42,246 nucleotides of DNA. It comes from Chloroflexota bacterium (lineage in GTDB: Bacteria > Chloroflexota > Dehalococcoidia > CAUJGQ01). Shown in pieces: positions 7,670 to 15,182 of this stretch; positions within the stretch are counted from its first letter, which is position 1; each line of letters starts with the position of its first letter. The notes under the pieces are model-generated. The model searched no databases and was not told the DNA's origin. It was given only the letters and a program-made list of their open reading frames with translations. The stretch spans positions 1 to 42,246 of the forward strand of contig CAUJGQ010000065.1 in NCBI GenBank assembly GCA_963170165.1, in the 5' to 3' direction. The position numbers and the translations under genes were made by a program.

Positions 7670-8707
7670 TCAATCTCGGACCTCGCCGGCCTGGGGGCCG
7701 CTGCGCAACAGATGGATGATCTCAACTTCGAGCGAGGGCAGCATACGCCCGACGATTGCCATGAGCACTTCGCGCGTCCGGCCCTCGACGAATGAGCGGG
7801 CGCCGGTCAGATCAATAGCAGCCATCTTGACGTTACCGAGCAGTTCCCACCAGTGGAAGGCGGCTGGCTCCACCTCGATGCCGGAAGCTGCGCGATACAG
7901 CCGTATCGCCTCGCGCCGCGTCAGCAGGCCGCCCACCTTGCCATCGCGCGCGTATTGCCACTGCTTGATGCTGGCCCAGGCCAGGTCCTCCAGTGGGTCG
8001 CCAAAGTGCGCCATCTCCCAATCCAGGACGCCGCGGATGGTTCCGTGCCGGTCGAACAGGAAGTTGCCGGTGCGATAGTCGCCGTGCACCAGGGCGACGG
8101 CGCGGGGCGGCGGTGGAAGGTGCGTGCCCAGCCAGGCCAATGCCAGCTCAAGCACAGGCTGCGGTTCCAGCTCTTCCTTGTGCACCACCGATCGCCATTT
8201 CTCCAGTTCTGTCGCCGCACACTGCGCGGGCTCCGGCGCCGTTCCCAGCGCTGACAGGTCCAGTCTCCGCCAGTCTAGCTGGTGAATGGCGCCGAGAATC
8301 GCCATTTTCTGACGGCCAACCTCGTCATGGATGCGATGCATAGCGGGCGCCATCAGCGCGGCCGGCGCGGCGAAGCAGTGGTCGATCCGCTCCATCACGA
8401 AGAACGGCCGGTCCAGCCACCGGCCATCAAGCTCCAGCCAGTACGCCCGCGGGGCGGGGATGCTTGATCCTTCCAACGCGCGGTAGACGGCATACTCGGC
8501 GCCGCGGTCAGACTCCAGCAGTCCGGCATCAGGGTCGCGGCGGAGGATGTAACCCTGCTGCCGCGGTCCGGCGTCGCCTTCCCACGCGGCATCAAACGAC
8601 CACGTCTCACGCGAGGCGCCGCCGGGTATACGGCGCAATGCGGTCACGCGCACATCCCGCGCCCCCGCGATCTGCGTGGCGAGAAAGGCCCCGATTCGTG
8701 CTTCCAT
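7670..8707 (-). CDS. phosphotransferase family protein (APH/choline-kinase fold)
   Basis: A 345-residue kinase-like protein of the aminoglycoside-phosphotransferase fold. The catalytic loop HGDYRTGNFLFD and the metal-binding GVLDWEMAHFGDPLEDLAW are both intact, and the N-lobe shows the PGGASRETW phosphate-binding segment. Relatives of this group are often encoded with acyl-CoA dehydrogenases, and in ACAD10/11 the kinase is fused to one; that fits the acyl-CoA setting here. The likely substrate is a small hydroxylated compound rather than an antibiotic. Start 8707 (MEARIGAFL) is preferred because of AGGGG just upstream; a 14-residue longer form has no family support. Confidence 0.88.
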   Translation of the reverse strand: MEARIGAFLATQIAGARDVRVTALRRIPGGASRETWSFDAAWEGDAGPRQQGYILRRDPDAGLLESDRGAEYAVYRALEGSSIPAPRAYWLELDGRWLDRPFFVMERIDHCFAAPAALMAPAMHRIHDEVGRQKMAILGAIHQLDWRRLDLSALGTAPEPAQCAATELEKWRSVVHKEELEPQPVLELALAWLGTHLPPPPRAVALVHGDYRTGNFLFDRHGTIRGVLDWEMAHFGDPLEDLAWASIKQWQYARDGKVGGLLTRREAIRLYRAASGIEVEPAAFHWWELLGNVKMAAIDLTGARSFVEGRTREVLMAIVGRMLPSLEVEIIHLLRSGPQAGEVRD

Positions 8708-8768
8708 GTCCCCTGCCGCGCTGTGAACGGCACAATAGCATGAGCGCAAGGTCAGCGAAAGGGGCAGC

Positions 8769-9443
8769 TTACGGCGTAGGCGTGGGGCTGGGCGACGGTG
8801 ACGGCGTTGCAGTCCCGTCCGATAGCCGCACCCGTGCGGTGACGGTCACGCCCTCGGGGCCGGCGCTGACACTGGTTACGGTAGCGGGGTAGTCCTCGAC
8901 CACCGCCCGCACGCGCGAGTTGATTGGATCCTCGGCGATGCGCTCGACGTTGCCAGGAACGGGCAACGGACCAAGCTTGGCGCTGACCACTTTCATCCGC
9001 ACCATTCCCTCCTCCACCACCGGGCGCATCTCAATCGTGCTTGGCACGCCACGACCAAGCACGGCGACGTCGCCGAGCACGATCACCCGGTCTTTCTTGG
9101 TCACCACGCGCACGTTTTGGAGCGGGACCGGTGAGTTCCCTTTGGCGACGGACTGGCGTATCGAGGCGGTGAGCAGCCCGGGACTGAGCGTCATGATCAG
9201 GTCCGGCGCGGGGTCGCGCGGATCCCCGGGGACGTTGACATCGCCGAGCCGGTCCTCTAGCAGGATCTGAAAGGCGGCCAGCAACAACACGCCGGCGACC
9301 ATCCCTGCAGCGACTAGCCCCGCGGGGAAGGCCCAGGCAGTGAACTGCCGCCATCGAGTGCGCGGCGGCGGTGGTGGCCGCTGATCCGCCGGAGGTGGCG
9401 GCGGCGGCTCGTCGGCTGGGGGCAGCGGTGCCGGTACGTCCAT
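8769..9443 (-). CDS. membrane-anchored DUF2993/YpmS-like protein
   Basis: A 224-residue protein with a very proline-rich cytoplasmic N-terminus (residues 1-28), one membrane span at about 35-60, and an extracytoplasmic beta-rich domain. That domain contains the pattern LSPGLLTASIRQSV, PVPLQNVRVVTKKDRVIVLGD and LGPLPVPGNVERIAE. This resembles the lipid-binding DUF2993 (LmeA) and YpmS/DUF2140 families, which act at the cell envelope. It ends in a Ser/Pro/Thr repeat tail (TPSPSPSPTPTP). A c-di-AMP riboswitch lies in its leader, suggesting that expression follows osmotic or envelope signalling. The assignment to these families is by pattern and should be treated as tentative. Confidence 0.75.
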   Translation of the reverse strand: MDVPAPLPPADEPPPPPPADQRPPPPPRTRWRQFTAWAFPAGLVAAGMVAGVLLLAAFQILLEDRLGDVNVPGDPRDPAPDLIMTLSPGLLTASIRQSVAKGNSPVPLQNVRVVTKKDRVIVLGDVAVLGRGVPSTIEMRPVVEEGMVRMKVVSAKLGPLPVPGNVERIAEDPINSRVRAVVEDYPATVTSVSAGPEGVTVTARVRLSDGTATPSPSPSPTPTP

Positions 9444-9510
9444 GCCGCTGGCATCTCACGACAGAGCGTCGATCTGCGTGAAAGTTGACGCTGTGTGCTA
9501 TCGAACGTCA

Positions 9511-9550
9511 AGAGTGGGTGGCCGCAAGGAGCTAGCCGGCCACCCACTCT
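9511..9550 (-). terminator. 14-bp perfect hairpin, candidate riboswitch expression platform
   Basis: Bases 9511-9524 and 9537-9550 are exact inverted complements (14 bp, 12-base loop). The hairpin lies between the riboswitch aptamer and the start codon of the membrane protein gene. It is strong enough to be a transcription terminator, but no run of U follows it on the minus strand, so the mechanism is open. Confidence 0.6.
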
Positions 9551-9570
9551 CGCCCGCAACCGCCACTACT

Positions 9571-9700
9571 GGTCTGCCTACGGGGTTAGCTGTCGGGTTC
9601 GGCCCCAGCAGGTGAAGGCTCGCCTACCCCGGTCCGGGACCGGGGATTCACCCCAAGATTGGTTCCCCCGCCGGCGTCCGCCATTGGTCGAGACGCCGCT
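9571..9700 (-). promoter_or_regulatory. cyclic di-AMP riboswitch (ydaO/yuaA)
   Basis: On the minus strand this leader contains, in order, the signature blocks of the ydaO/yuaA motif: GGGGGAACC (9669-9661), GGGGTGAATCC (9654-9644), GGGGTAGGCGAGC, and GACAGCTAACC (9594-9584) followed by GTAGGC (9581-9576). The order and spacing match the known c-di-AMP aptamer with its two pseudo-symmetric ligand sites. The outer limits are approximate because the P1 stem is not clear. In known cases c-di-AMP binding switches off the downstream gene, often a cell-wall hydrolase or osmolyte/potassium transporter. Here the downstream gene is the DUF2993/YpmS-like membrane protein. The rest of the 465-base divergent intergenic region (9701-9908) shows nothing else I can name. 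Confidence 0.9.
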
Positions 9701-9908
9701 CAGCGCTGGCCATCCGGCTGCGTGGTGGCAGCGTAGCGGCCCCGCCACTGCCCTGGCAATCCCTCGTGACACGATAGGTCACCGGTCCTACCAACTCGGC
9801 GCGCGCTGCCTACGCTGTTCAGCGTATGGCGGGCGGCCACGCTCCACGGGACGGTAGAGACATGACGCCTCCACCAGCCGATATCTGGGAGGCGAAGAGG
9901 GACCAATC

Positions 9909-10316
9909 ATGACCGCTTTGGGAAGGTTCATCATACCGATCCTGGTGATGATCGCTGGGGTCGGGTTCGTCGCCTGCACGGCCGAGGATGAGGCAAGCGT
10001 CGACTCGGGTATGGCTACCGCCGAACGATCGGCAAGTGACCTGAAAGCGGATGCGAAGGATGCGTGGGCGAGCCTGCGCACTGATGGCGAACGCCTGGTC
10101 GATCGCGTACAGACCCGCAACGACACAGATGCGAAGCAGCAGTTACTGCAGAGTTGCCGTGACGCGCTGGAGCGATTGCGCAAGGCTGAGGTTGACTCCG
10201 CCGGCCGGGTGGACCAGCTCTGCACGCGGATTCGCGACACTGACGTCAACAACAGCAGCGCTTGGACGGACATCAAGTCAGAGTTGCAGCGGCTCAATAC
10301 GGAAATGGGCAGCTAA
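9909..10316 (+). CDS. small putative lipoprotein
   Basis: A 135-residue secreted protein. The N-terminus is a signal sequence ending in GFVAC, so Cys23 is a plausible lipid-attachment site, although the lipobox is not ideal. The mature part is charged and helical, with heptad-like stretches (SDLKADAKDAWASL, ALERLRKAEVDSAG) and two further cysteines that could form a disulfide. No family is recognised. It is divergent from the riboswitch-controlled gene and stands alone on the plus strand. Confidence 0.72.
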   Translation: MTALGRFIIPILVMIAGVGFVACTAEDEASVDSGMATAERSASDLKADAKDAWASLRTDGERLVDRVQTRNDTDAKQQLLQSCRDALERLRKAEVDSAGRVDQLCTRIRDTDVNNSSAWTDIKSELQRLNTEMGS

Positions 10317-10357
10317 GCCCCTCCGGTCACGGGACTCCGCCCAGCTGCACCGCGGGT

Positions 10358-10552
10358 TCAGCGGCCGGGTCCGCGCGTCAGTTCGCCTCCCGGAAAGGCG
10401 CACAGCGGATGGTAGACGATACCGTGGTAGACCAGCGCCGCCATCACCGGCACTTCGCGACCGCATAGCGGGCAAATGGCCGGGACGGCGGCAGGTTTCC
10501 CGTCCAAGGGGGCGGGCGTTGGTCTGCACGGCAAGGCCTGATCCCCAGTCAT
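10358..10552 (-). CDS. small zinc-ribbon/treble-clef-like protein
   Basis: A 64-residue protein with a CPLC knuckle (Cys27, Cys30) and a second pair YHPLC (His48, Cys51), a typical zinc-binding spacing. Its ATG lies three bases after the stop of the deaminase gene on the same strand (TGA-ATC-ATG), suggesting translational coupling. No specific family is recognised, and the N-terminal 20 residues are proline-rich and probably disordered. Confidence 0.55.
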   Translation of the reverse strand: MTGDQALPCRPTPAPLDGKPAAVPAICPLCGREVPVMAALVYHGIVYHPLCAFPGGELTRGPGR

Positions 10553-10555
10553 GAT

Positions 10556-11026
10556 TCAGTACGGCCGTCGGGCAGGTTCGGTGAGCCAGCTAGCCAGCAG
10601 TGCCCTCCCTTGCTCAGCAAGTGCGCGAGACGATGACAGGGTGCGCGCTCGGGCAGGCAGGCACACCTCACGGTAGAAAGCCGCGTCATCGAACCCCGCC
10701 GCCGCGGCATCGGCACGGTCACCTGCGTACACCAAACCTGCGATCCGTGCCCACAGGATTGCACCGAGGCACATCGGGCACGGCTCGCAGGTGCAGTAGA
10801 TGACTGCGCCGTCGAGCTGGAATGTCGCCAGGCGGTAGCAGGCGTCGCGGATGGCAACAATTTCCGCGTGCGCCGTTGGGTCATTGCCGGACGTGACGTG
10901 GTTTGCCCCTTCACCGATCACCGCGCCATCGCGCACGATGACGGCGCCAAACGGACCGCCACCAGCACGGGCATTGACCTGCGCTAGTTCAAGCGCACGC
11001 AGCATGAACGGGTTCGGTTCGGTCAT
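10556..11026 (-). CDS. nucleoside deaminase, guanine deaminase-like
   Basis: A 156-residue zinc-dependent deaminase of the cytidine/deoxycytidylate deaminase superfamily. The zinc and proton-shuttle motifs are present: TAHAEIVAI (His and catalytic Glu) and CEPCPMC (two Cys ligands). The following ARIAGLVYAG and AAAAGFDDAAFYRE segments resemble bacterial guanine deaminase GuaD more than the tRNA deaminase TadA. It would then convert guanine to xanthine. The start is taken at the ATG at 11026; a GTG at 11044 is possible. It is followed at once by the small zinc protein gene. Confidence 0.85.
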   Translation of the reverse strand: MTEPNPFMLRALELAQVNARAGGGPFGAVIVRDGAVIGEGANHVTSGNDPTAHAEIVAIRDACYRLATFQLDGAVIYCTCEPCPMCLGAILWARIAGLVYAGDRADAAAAGFDDAAFYREVCLPARARTLSSSRALAEQGRALLASWLTEPARRPY

Positions 11027-11055
11027 TGGACTCGCTGAATGCACCGGCGGGTGGG

Positions 11056-11127
11056 TGGGCCCGGCAGGATTCGAACCTGCGCGCGTTCGGTTATGAGCCG
11101 ACTGCTCTGCCGCTGAGCTACGGGCCC
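11056..11127 (-). tRNA. tRNA with CAU anticodon, probably elongator tRNA-Met
   Basis: The minus strand folds as a cloverleaf: acceptor GGGCCCG/CGGGCCC, D-stem GCTC/GAGC, anticodon loop CTCATAA, T-arm GCAGG TTCGAAT CCTGC, discriminator A. The anticodon CAU fits elongator Met; tRNA-Ile2 (lysidine-modified) cannot be ruled out by eye. The outermost pair of the anticodon stem is a G-A mismatch. The 3' CCA is not encoded. Confidence 0.93.
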
Positions 11128-11251
11128 GCGCGCTTCGAGCCTAGCGCTGGATTCGGCGAGCCGTCAACCGGTGGGGCATCGCTGGCGCATGGCCGGTAAC
11201 GTCCGGTACGTTGGCAACAGGGCCCCGCCGCCCGGCGCGCCCGGAGGATCA

Positions 11252-11926
11252 ATGCATCGCAACAGATTGCTCATTGCCGCCATCACCGGCGCCGTCACGA
11301 TGCTGGCGGCGTGCGGTGGCGACAGCAAGCAAGCGGCCAGCCCCCCCAACAACGGCCAGCCAACTGCCGCGGTCACCCCAACCCCTGGGCCGCAGGCGAC
11401 TGCCACAGGGACAGCTACGGTGATTGACTGGACACGACTGGAGAAGTACATCCCGGCAGATAAGGATCTACCGGATCGCGTCTCCTATCAGAGCAAGATC
11501 GATCTGAGCAATGAGGCAGCGGCCAACGATCAGGCACAGCTCAAGCAGTTTCAGGACAGTGGCCGGTTAGGCGGCATTCAGTTCTTCTTCTCCGTTGAGG
11601 CGGGCGCCCGCACCATTTCGGTCGGTGTGTCCTACTACAACAACCCGGCTGAGCCGAAGAAACTGCTGCGCGAGTCCGGCGATCCGGCCAACCCGAGCGG
11701 CCAGGGACGGTTCACCGTTGCGGGGCTCGGAGACGAGCACGTTGCACAGCGCGGCACACTCGGCTCGGGTGAGGCCGCCGTCGGCCTGATTCTCATCGGC
11801 TGGACGCGCGGGCCGTTCTTCGTGTCACTCGCGGATCTGGGTGGGACCGCCAGCACCTCGCCGGATGCGGCGATCAAATTGGCACAGCTGGTGGACGAGC
11901 GGATTAAGGCGGCGCCGCGTCCCTAG
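11252..11926 (+). CDS. putative lipoprotein
   Basis: A 224-residue secreted protein. The signal peptide ends in the lipobox LAAC (Cys21), followed by a low-complexity linker rich in Pro, Thr and Gln (residues about 27-55). The folded part has a beta-rich pattern (GIQFFFSVEAGARTISVGVS, VGLILIGWTRGPFFVSLAD) and resembles lipoproteins of unknown function found in actinobacteria and Chloroflexota. The ATG at 11252 has GGAGG seven bases upstream. It stands between the tRNA and the first LLM oxidoreductase. Confidence 0.8.
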   Translation: MHRNRLLIAAITGAVTMLAACGGDSKQAASPPNNGQPTAAVTPTPGPQATATGTATVIDWTRLEKYIPADKDLPDRVSYQSKIDLSNEAAANDQAQLKQFQDSGRLGGIQFFFSVEAGARTISVGVSYYNNPAEPKKLLRESGDPANPSGQGRFTVAGLGDEHVAQRGTLGSGEAAVGLILIGWTRGPFFVSLADLGGTASTSPDAAIKLAQLVDERIKAAPRP

Positions 11927-11948
11927 CCGCCGATCCTCTACACAGCAG

Positions 11949-11955
11949 CTACACT
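11949..11955 (+). promoter_or_regulatory. possible -10 element (TACACT)
   Basis: CTACACT lies 43 bases before the start of the LLM oxidoreductase. The same hexamer occurs 44 bases before the hot-dog gene at 22355. No clear -35 box was found. Confidence 0.3.
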
Positions 11956-11998
11956 CTCCGGGTGCGGGTCCCCGCACAATCCCCTTCACGGAGTCAGC

Positions 11999-12907
11999 AT
12001 GCGACCGGCGTTGAGTATGGTAGGCACGCCCGGGCGGCGAGGCGTGGCACTGGAGGCCGCGCAAGAGATTGAGCGGCGTGGCTTCAGCGGCATCTACATC
12101 CCCAGCTTCCTTGATGGCATGGGGCTATGCGAGGCAATTGCCCTGCGCACCTCCACGATTCGAATCGGCACCAGTATCGCCAACATCTATACCCGCCATG
12201 CCACGGAGTATGCAGCCACGGCGGCGTTGATTCATGAGCTGAGCGGCGGGCGGTTCGACTTTGGCATCGGCGTCAGCCATGGTCCTGTCCACCGCCGGTT
12301 GGGGGTCGATCCGGGCAAGCCACTAAGCACTATGCGCCGGTTTGTGGAGGAGCTGCGCGGGGCTGCCGGTGGCCCGGGCAGTGTGGGACCGTTGCCACCG
12401 GTGATCCTCGCGACGTTGCGTACGAGCATGGTCAAGCTGGCATCGGAGCTGGCCGAAGGGGCGGTGTGGGCCAACGGTGCACGCTCGCACATGGCGGCTT
12501 CACTGTCGCATCTCACCGAGGCACAGCGTCGCGGCGGCTTCTTCGTTGGCAACATGATCCCAACCTGCGTCTCGGACGACCGTGAGGCGGCCGCACAGGT
12601 GATGCGACGCAGCTTGCTCGGCTATGTCCAGTTGCCCAACTACCAGAACTACTGGGTTGAGGCCGGATACCAAGAGGAGATCACGGCAATACGCAGCGCA
12701 ATCGCGGCCGGGGAGCGCGAGCGGCTGCCCTCACTGATGAGCGAGCGGTGGCTGCAGGACGTGACCCTATACGGAACCGCCGCCGAGGTGCGCGATGGCC
12801 TTGAGGCATGGCGGGCCGCCGGTGTGACCACGCCGATCCTCGTGCCGTCATCGGTCAGCGGCGGCCAGTGGCAGGCGCTGGAACAGGTGATGGCGGCATT
12901 CGCATGA
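11999..12907 (+). CDS. LLM class flavin-dependent oxidoreductase
   Basis: A 302-residue member of the luciferase-like monooxygenase superfamily, a TIM-barrel fold binding F420 or FMN. The central ELSGGRFDFGIGVSHG segment is the typical LLM signature (LSGGR.xxGxG). The ending (GTAAEVRDGLEAWRAAGVTTPILVP) matches the barrel-closing helix and strand of F420-dependent reductases. The substrate is unknown. Two other LLM genes lie on the opposite strand just downstream, so this may be a small F420 enzyme cluster. Confidence 0.9.
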   Translation: MRPALSMVGTPGRRGVALEAAQEIERRGFSGIYIPSFLDGMGLCEAIALRTSTIRIGTSIANIYTRHATEYAATAALIHELSGGRFDFGIGVSHGPVHRRLGVDPGKPLSTMRRFVEELRGAAGGPGSVGPLPPVILATLRTSMVKLASELAEGAVWANGARSHMAASLSHLTEAQRRGGFFVGNMIPTCVSDDREAAAQVMRRSLLGYVQLPNYQNYWVEAGYQEEITAIRSAIAAGERERLPSLMSERWLQDVTLYGTAAEVRDGLEAWRAAGVTTPILVPSSVSGGQWQALEQVMAAFA

Positions 12908-12953
12908 GACAGCCGCCAAACCACCCCGAGTGATGCGCCCGGGCACGAGGCAA

Positions 12954-12982
12954 CGGGTGGGCACGTCGACGGCGCCCGCCCG
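12954..12982 (+). terminator. candidate terminator hairpin
   Basis: Bases 12954-12962 pair with 12974-12982 (9 bp with one G-U on the plus strand, 11-base loop) between convergent genes. No U-tract follows. Confidence 0.4.
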
Positions 12983-13006
12983 CACCCGGCCAGCCAGATC
13001 CACCCG

Positions 13007-13897
13007 TTAGCGACGGTCGATGAGTTCCTTGAAGCGGAGCACCGCGTCGATGTGCTGCCCAGGCGACGTGAAGCCGCCGCCCATGGTGTTGACGGAGAGG
13101 TGCGTTGCCCCCAGCGCCTGCCACGCCTCGTAGCTGTCGAGTAGCACCTCCGGCAGATCACTGTGCACGGATATCCGCCCTTCGATACCGACCGCGGCTG
13201 GGTCCCTCCCTGCCGCTCGGATGTAGCCATGCAGCCGCTCGATAATCGCGCGGGCATCCGCTGACGGCTGAAACTGCGGGAACCAGCCATCAGCGACCCG
13301 CGCCAGCCGGCGGAGCACCGGCTCTGCCATACCGCCCATCCACAGCGGGATTGGCCGCTGCACTGGAAGCGGGCTGATCCCAACCCGATCCAGCGTGTGC
13401 CAGCGCCCGCGAAACGTTACAACCGGCTCCGTCCACAGCCGGCGCAGCACCGCGATCTGCTCGGTCATGCGGCGGCCACGGGTGTGGAAGTCTTCCCCCA
13501 ACGCCTCATACTCAGTGAAGTTCCAGCCGATGCCGGCGCCGAGCCTGAGCCGTCCGCCTGACAAGATGTCGATGGCAGCGGCCTGCTTGGCCACCAGCGC
13601 AGTCTGGCGCTGCGGCAGGATTAGCACCCCGGTGACGAGTTCCAGCCGCTGTGTCAGCGCCGCGAGATAGCCAAACAGCGCGAACGGCTCGTGAAACGTA
13701 CTCTCATGCGTATACGGTGGCCGGCGAACGCTGCCGGTACCCTCGGTGAACCGCTCCGGCAGCGCACCCAGTACATGGTCATAGACAAGCAGGTGATCGT
13801 AGCCGGCTCGCTCGACCGCAACCGTATAGTCACGGATCGCCGCCGGGTCACTGCCGATCTCCGTCTGGGGAAACACCACGCCCAAACGCACAGTCAT
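13007..13897 (-). CDS. LLM class F420-dependent oxidoreductase (TIGR03619-like)
   Basis: A 296-residue luciferase-like flavoprotein. The N-terminal LGVVFPQTEIGSDPAAIRDY and YDHLLVYDHVLG, the ILSGGRLRLGAGIGWNFTEYEALG signature spread over residues 108-131, and PIPLWMGG in the second half match the F420-dependent subgroup typified by mycobacterial Rv2161c. It probably reduces or oxygenates an organic substrate with reduced F420. Its AGGAG ribosome site lies in the six-base gap after the upstream LLM gene, so the two are one operon. Confidence 0.9.
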   Translation of the reverse strand: MTVRLGVVFPQTEIGSDPAAIRDYTVAVERAGYDHLLVYDHVLGALPERFTEGTGSVRRPPYTHESTFHEPFALFGYLAALTQRLELVTGVLILPQRQTALVAKQAAAIDILSGGRLRLGAGIGWNFTEYEALGEDFHTRGRRMTEQIAVLRRLWTEPVVTFRGRWHTLDRVGISPLPVQRPIPLWMGGMAEPVLRRLARVADGWFPQFQPSADARAIIERLHGYIRAAGRDPAAVGIEGRISVHSDLPEVLLDSYEAWQALGATHLSVNTMGGGFTSPGQHIDAVLRFKELIDRR

Positions 13898-13903
13898 GCT
13901 CCT

Positions 13904-14884
13904 CTAAAGGAACTTGGGCATCACATCCTCGGTGAACGCCTGTAGCGCTTCGAAGTTCACCGGCGGCCGAAAGGCGATGTTCAGCGCCGTCACTCCGGCG
14001 GCAGCATACTGCTCAATCTGGCCGGCCACATCCGCCGGGCCGCCCACCAGCGAGCCGCTGGCGACACGCCGCACCGCGTCCCGATCCACCTTGCCATCCG
14101 GCCCCTGGAACCGTGCCGCAGACGGGCCCCACTGGCGCAGCAGCCCATCGACCGAAGCGTCGGATTGCGCCTGGGTGGCCGCCATGTTGAAAGACAGGTT
14201 GATCGAGCGCTTGATGGTGGTGGGGTCTCGGCCTTCTTTCTCGCACCACTGATCGAGCACCTGGCTCTTGTGCTTGAACGCGTCAGCCGAGATGTAGGGA
14301 ACATTCCAGCCATCTGCCTGTTGCGCGGCGATGCGCAGCGTGCGCTTCTCGCCCTGGCCACCGATCCACACCGGCATCGGGTTGCGCAATGGCTTTGGCA
14401 CCATCGTGGCATGGCTGATGTGGTAGTACTGCCCGTCCCAGGTGGTGCGGTCCTGCGCCATCAGCAGCCGGATGACGCGGGTGCCCTCGGCCAGTTGATC
14501 AAGCCGCTGCTTGGGCGGGTGGTAGGGGAAGCCGTAGGCGTTGTGCTCCATCTCATGCCAGCCTGCACCGAGGCCAATGGCACAACGCCCGCCGCTGAGA
14601 TGGTCGACGCTGATCAGCGACCGCAGGAGCAACGCCGGATTGCGGTAGGTCATGCAGAAGACGAGGCAGCCGATCTCGACATTGCGCGTCTCGCAGGCGA
14701 TCGCGCTCATGAGCGCCACCGCCTCGAAGTGGGGCGACGTGCCGTCGACCGGTGGCGCCTCCATGAAATGGTCCCACACCGAGATCCACTGATAGCCGTG
14801 CGTGTCGGCGTAGTTCCACAGGCGGCGAAGGTCGTCAATGCCGATGTTTTGCGGGCCGATGTGAATGCCGAAACGGATGCCCAT
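13904..14884 (-). CDS. LLM class F420-dependent oxidoreductase (TIGR03560-like)
   Basis: A 326-residue luciferase-like flavoprotein. RFGIHIGPQNIGIDDLRRLW and the following WISVWDHF form the first barrel strands; HLSGGRCAIGLGAGWHEMEH is the family signature, and PMPVWIGGQGEKRTLRIA follows. The pattern fits the TIGR03560 group of F420-dependent oxidoreductases. It is the first gene of a two-gene operon with the LLM gene at 13007. A GAGGAGAGG site precedes the ATG. It is divergent from the oxidase operon across a 298-base region. Confidence 0.9.
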   Translation of the reverse strand: MGIRFGIHIGPQNIGIDDLRRLWNYADTHGYQWISVWDHFMEAPPVDGTSPHFEAVALMSAIACETRNVEIGCLVFCMTYRNPALLLRSLISVDHLSGGRCAIGLGAGWHEMEHNAYGFPYHPPKQRLDQLAEGTRVIRLLMAQDRTTWDGQYYHISHATMVPKPLRNPMPVWIGGQGEKRTLRIAAQQADGWNVPYISADAFKHKSQVLDQWCEKEGRDPTTIKRSINLSFNMAATQAQSDASVDGLLRQWGPSAARFQGPDGKVDRDAVRRVASGSLVGGPADVAGQIEQYAAAGVTALNIAFRPPVNFEALQAFTEDVMPKFL

Positions 14885-15020
14885 GCGTTCCTCTCCTCGT
14901 TTGGCGCCCGAACTCCAGCCGCCGGACGCCGGGCGCGTCCGAGCTTAACCGGTTCTGGCGCTCCAGGCGAATTCGGGTGCCTGGTAGAGGATCGATGCCA
15001 GCGCAACCCGTACACGCTGC

Positions 15021-15131
15021 CCGGTAATCTCCTATGGGCAATTGCAGTATTGCCCGACAGACGTTACCCCACACGTGCGGGCACGCTCTACCAAGCGCGT
15101 GGTGGATTACCGGACAGAGGCCAAGTCTGTC
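15021..15131 (+). ncRNA. candidate structured leader RNA before cytochrome oxidase operon
   Basis: The 5' region of ctaC can fold into a closed multi-stem structure. A 9-bp outer stem (15021-15029 with 15105-15113) encloses a perfect 7-bp hairpin (15036-15042 with 15049-15055) and a weaker stem (15082-15086 with 15097-15101). It is followed at once by a 5-6-bp hairpin (15113-15118 with 15126-15131). I recognise none of the common riboswitch signatures in it. It could be an untranslated regulatory RNA or protein-binding leader, or chance pairing in GC-rich DNA. The strand is assumed from the downstream gene. Confidence 0.35.
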
Positions 15132-15182
15132 GCTCTGCCGATTCGTTAGGTCAAGTGCTGCACACAGGCAATGGAGAGCGGG

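Noticed and set aside
10556-11026. TadA tRNA adenosine deaminase
   Set aside because: The zinc motifs fit both, but the AGFDDAAFYRE segment points to the guanine deaminase group.
11056-11127. tRNA-Ile2 (CAU, lysidine) identity
   Set aside because: Possible, but the overall arms look more like elongator Met; not decidable without a model, so kept only as an alternative.
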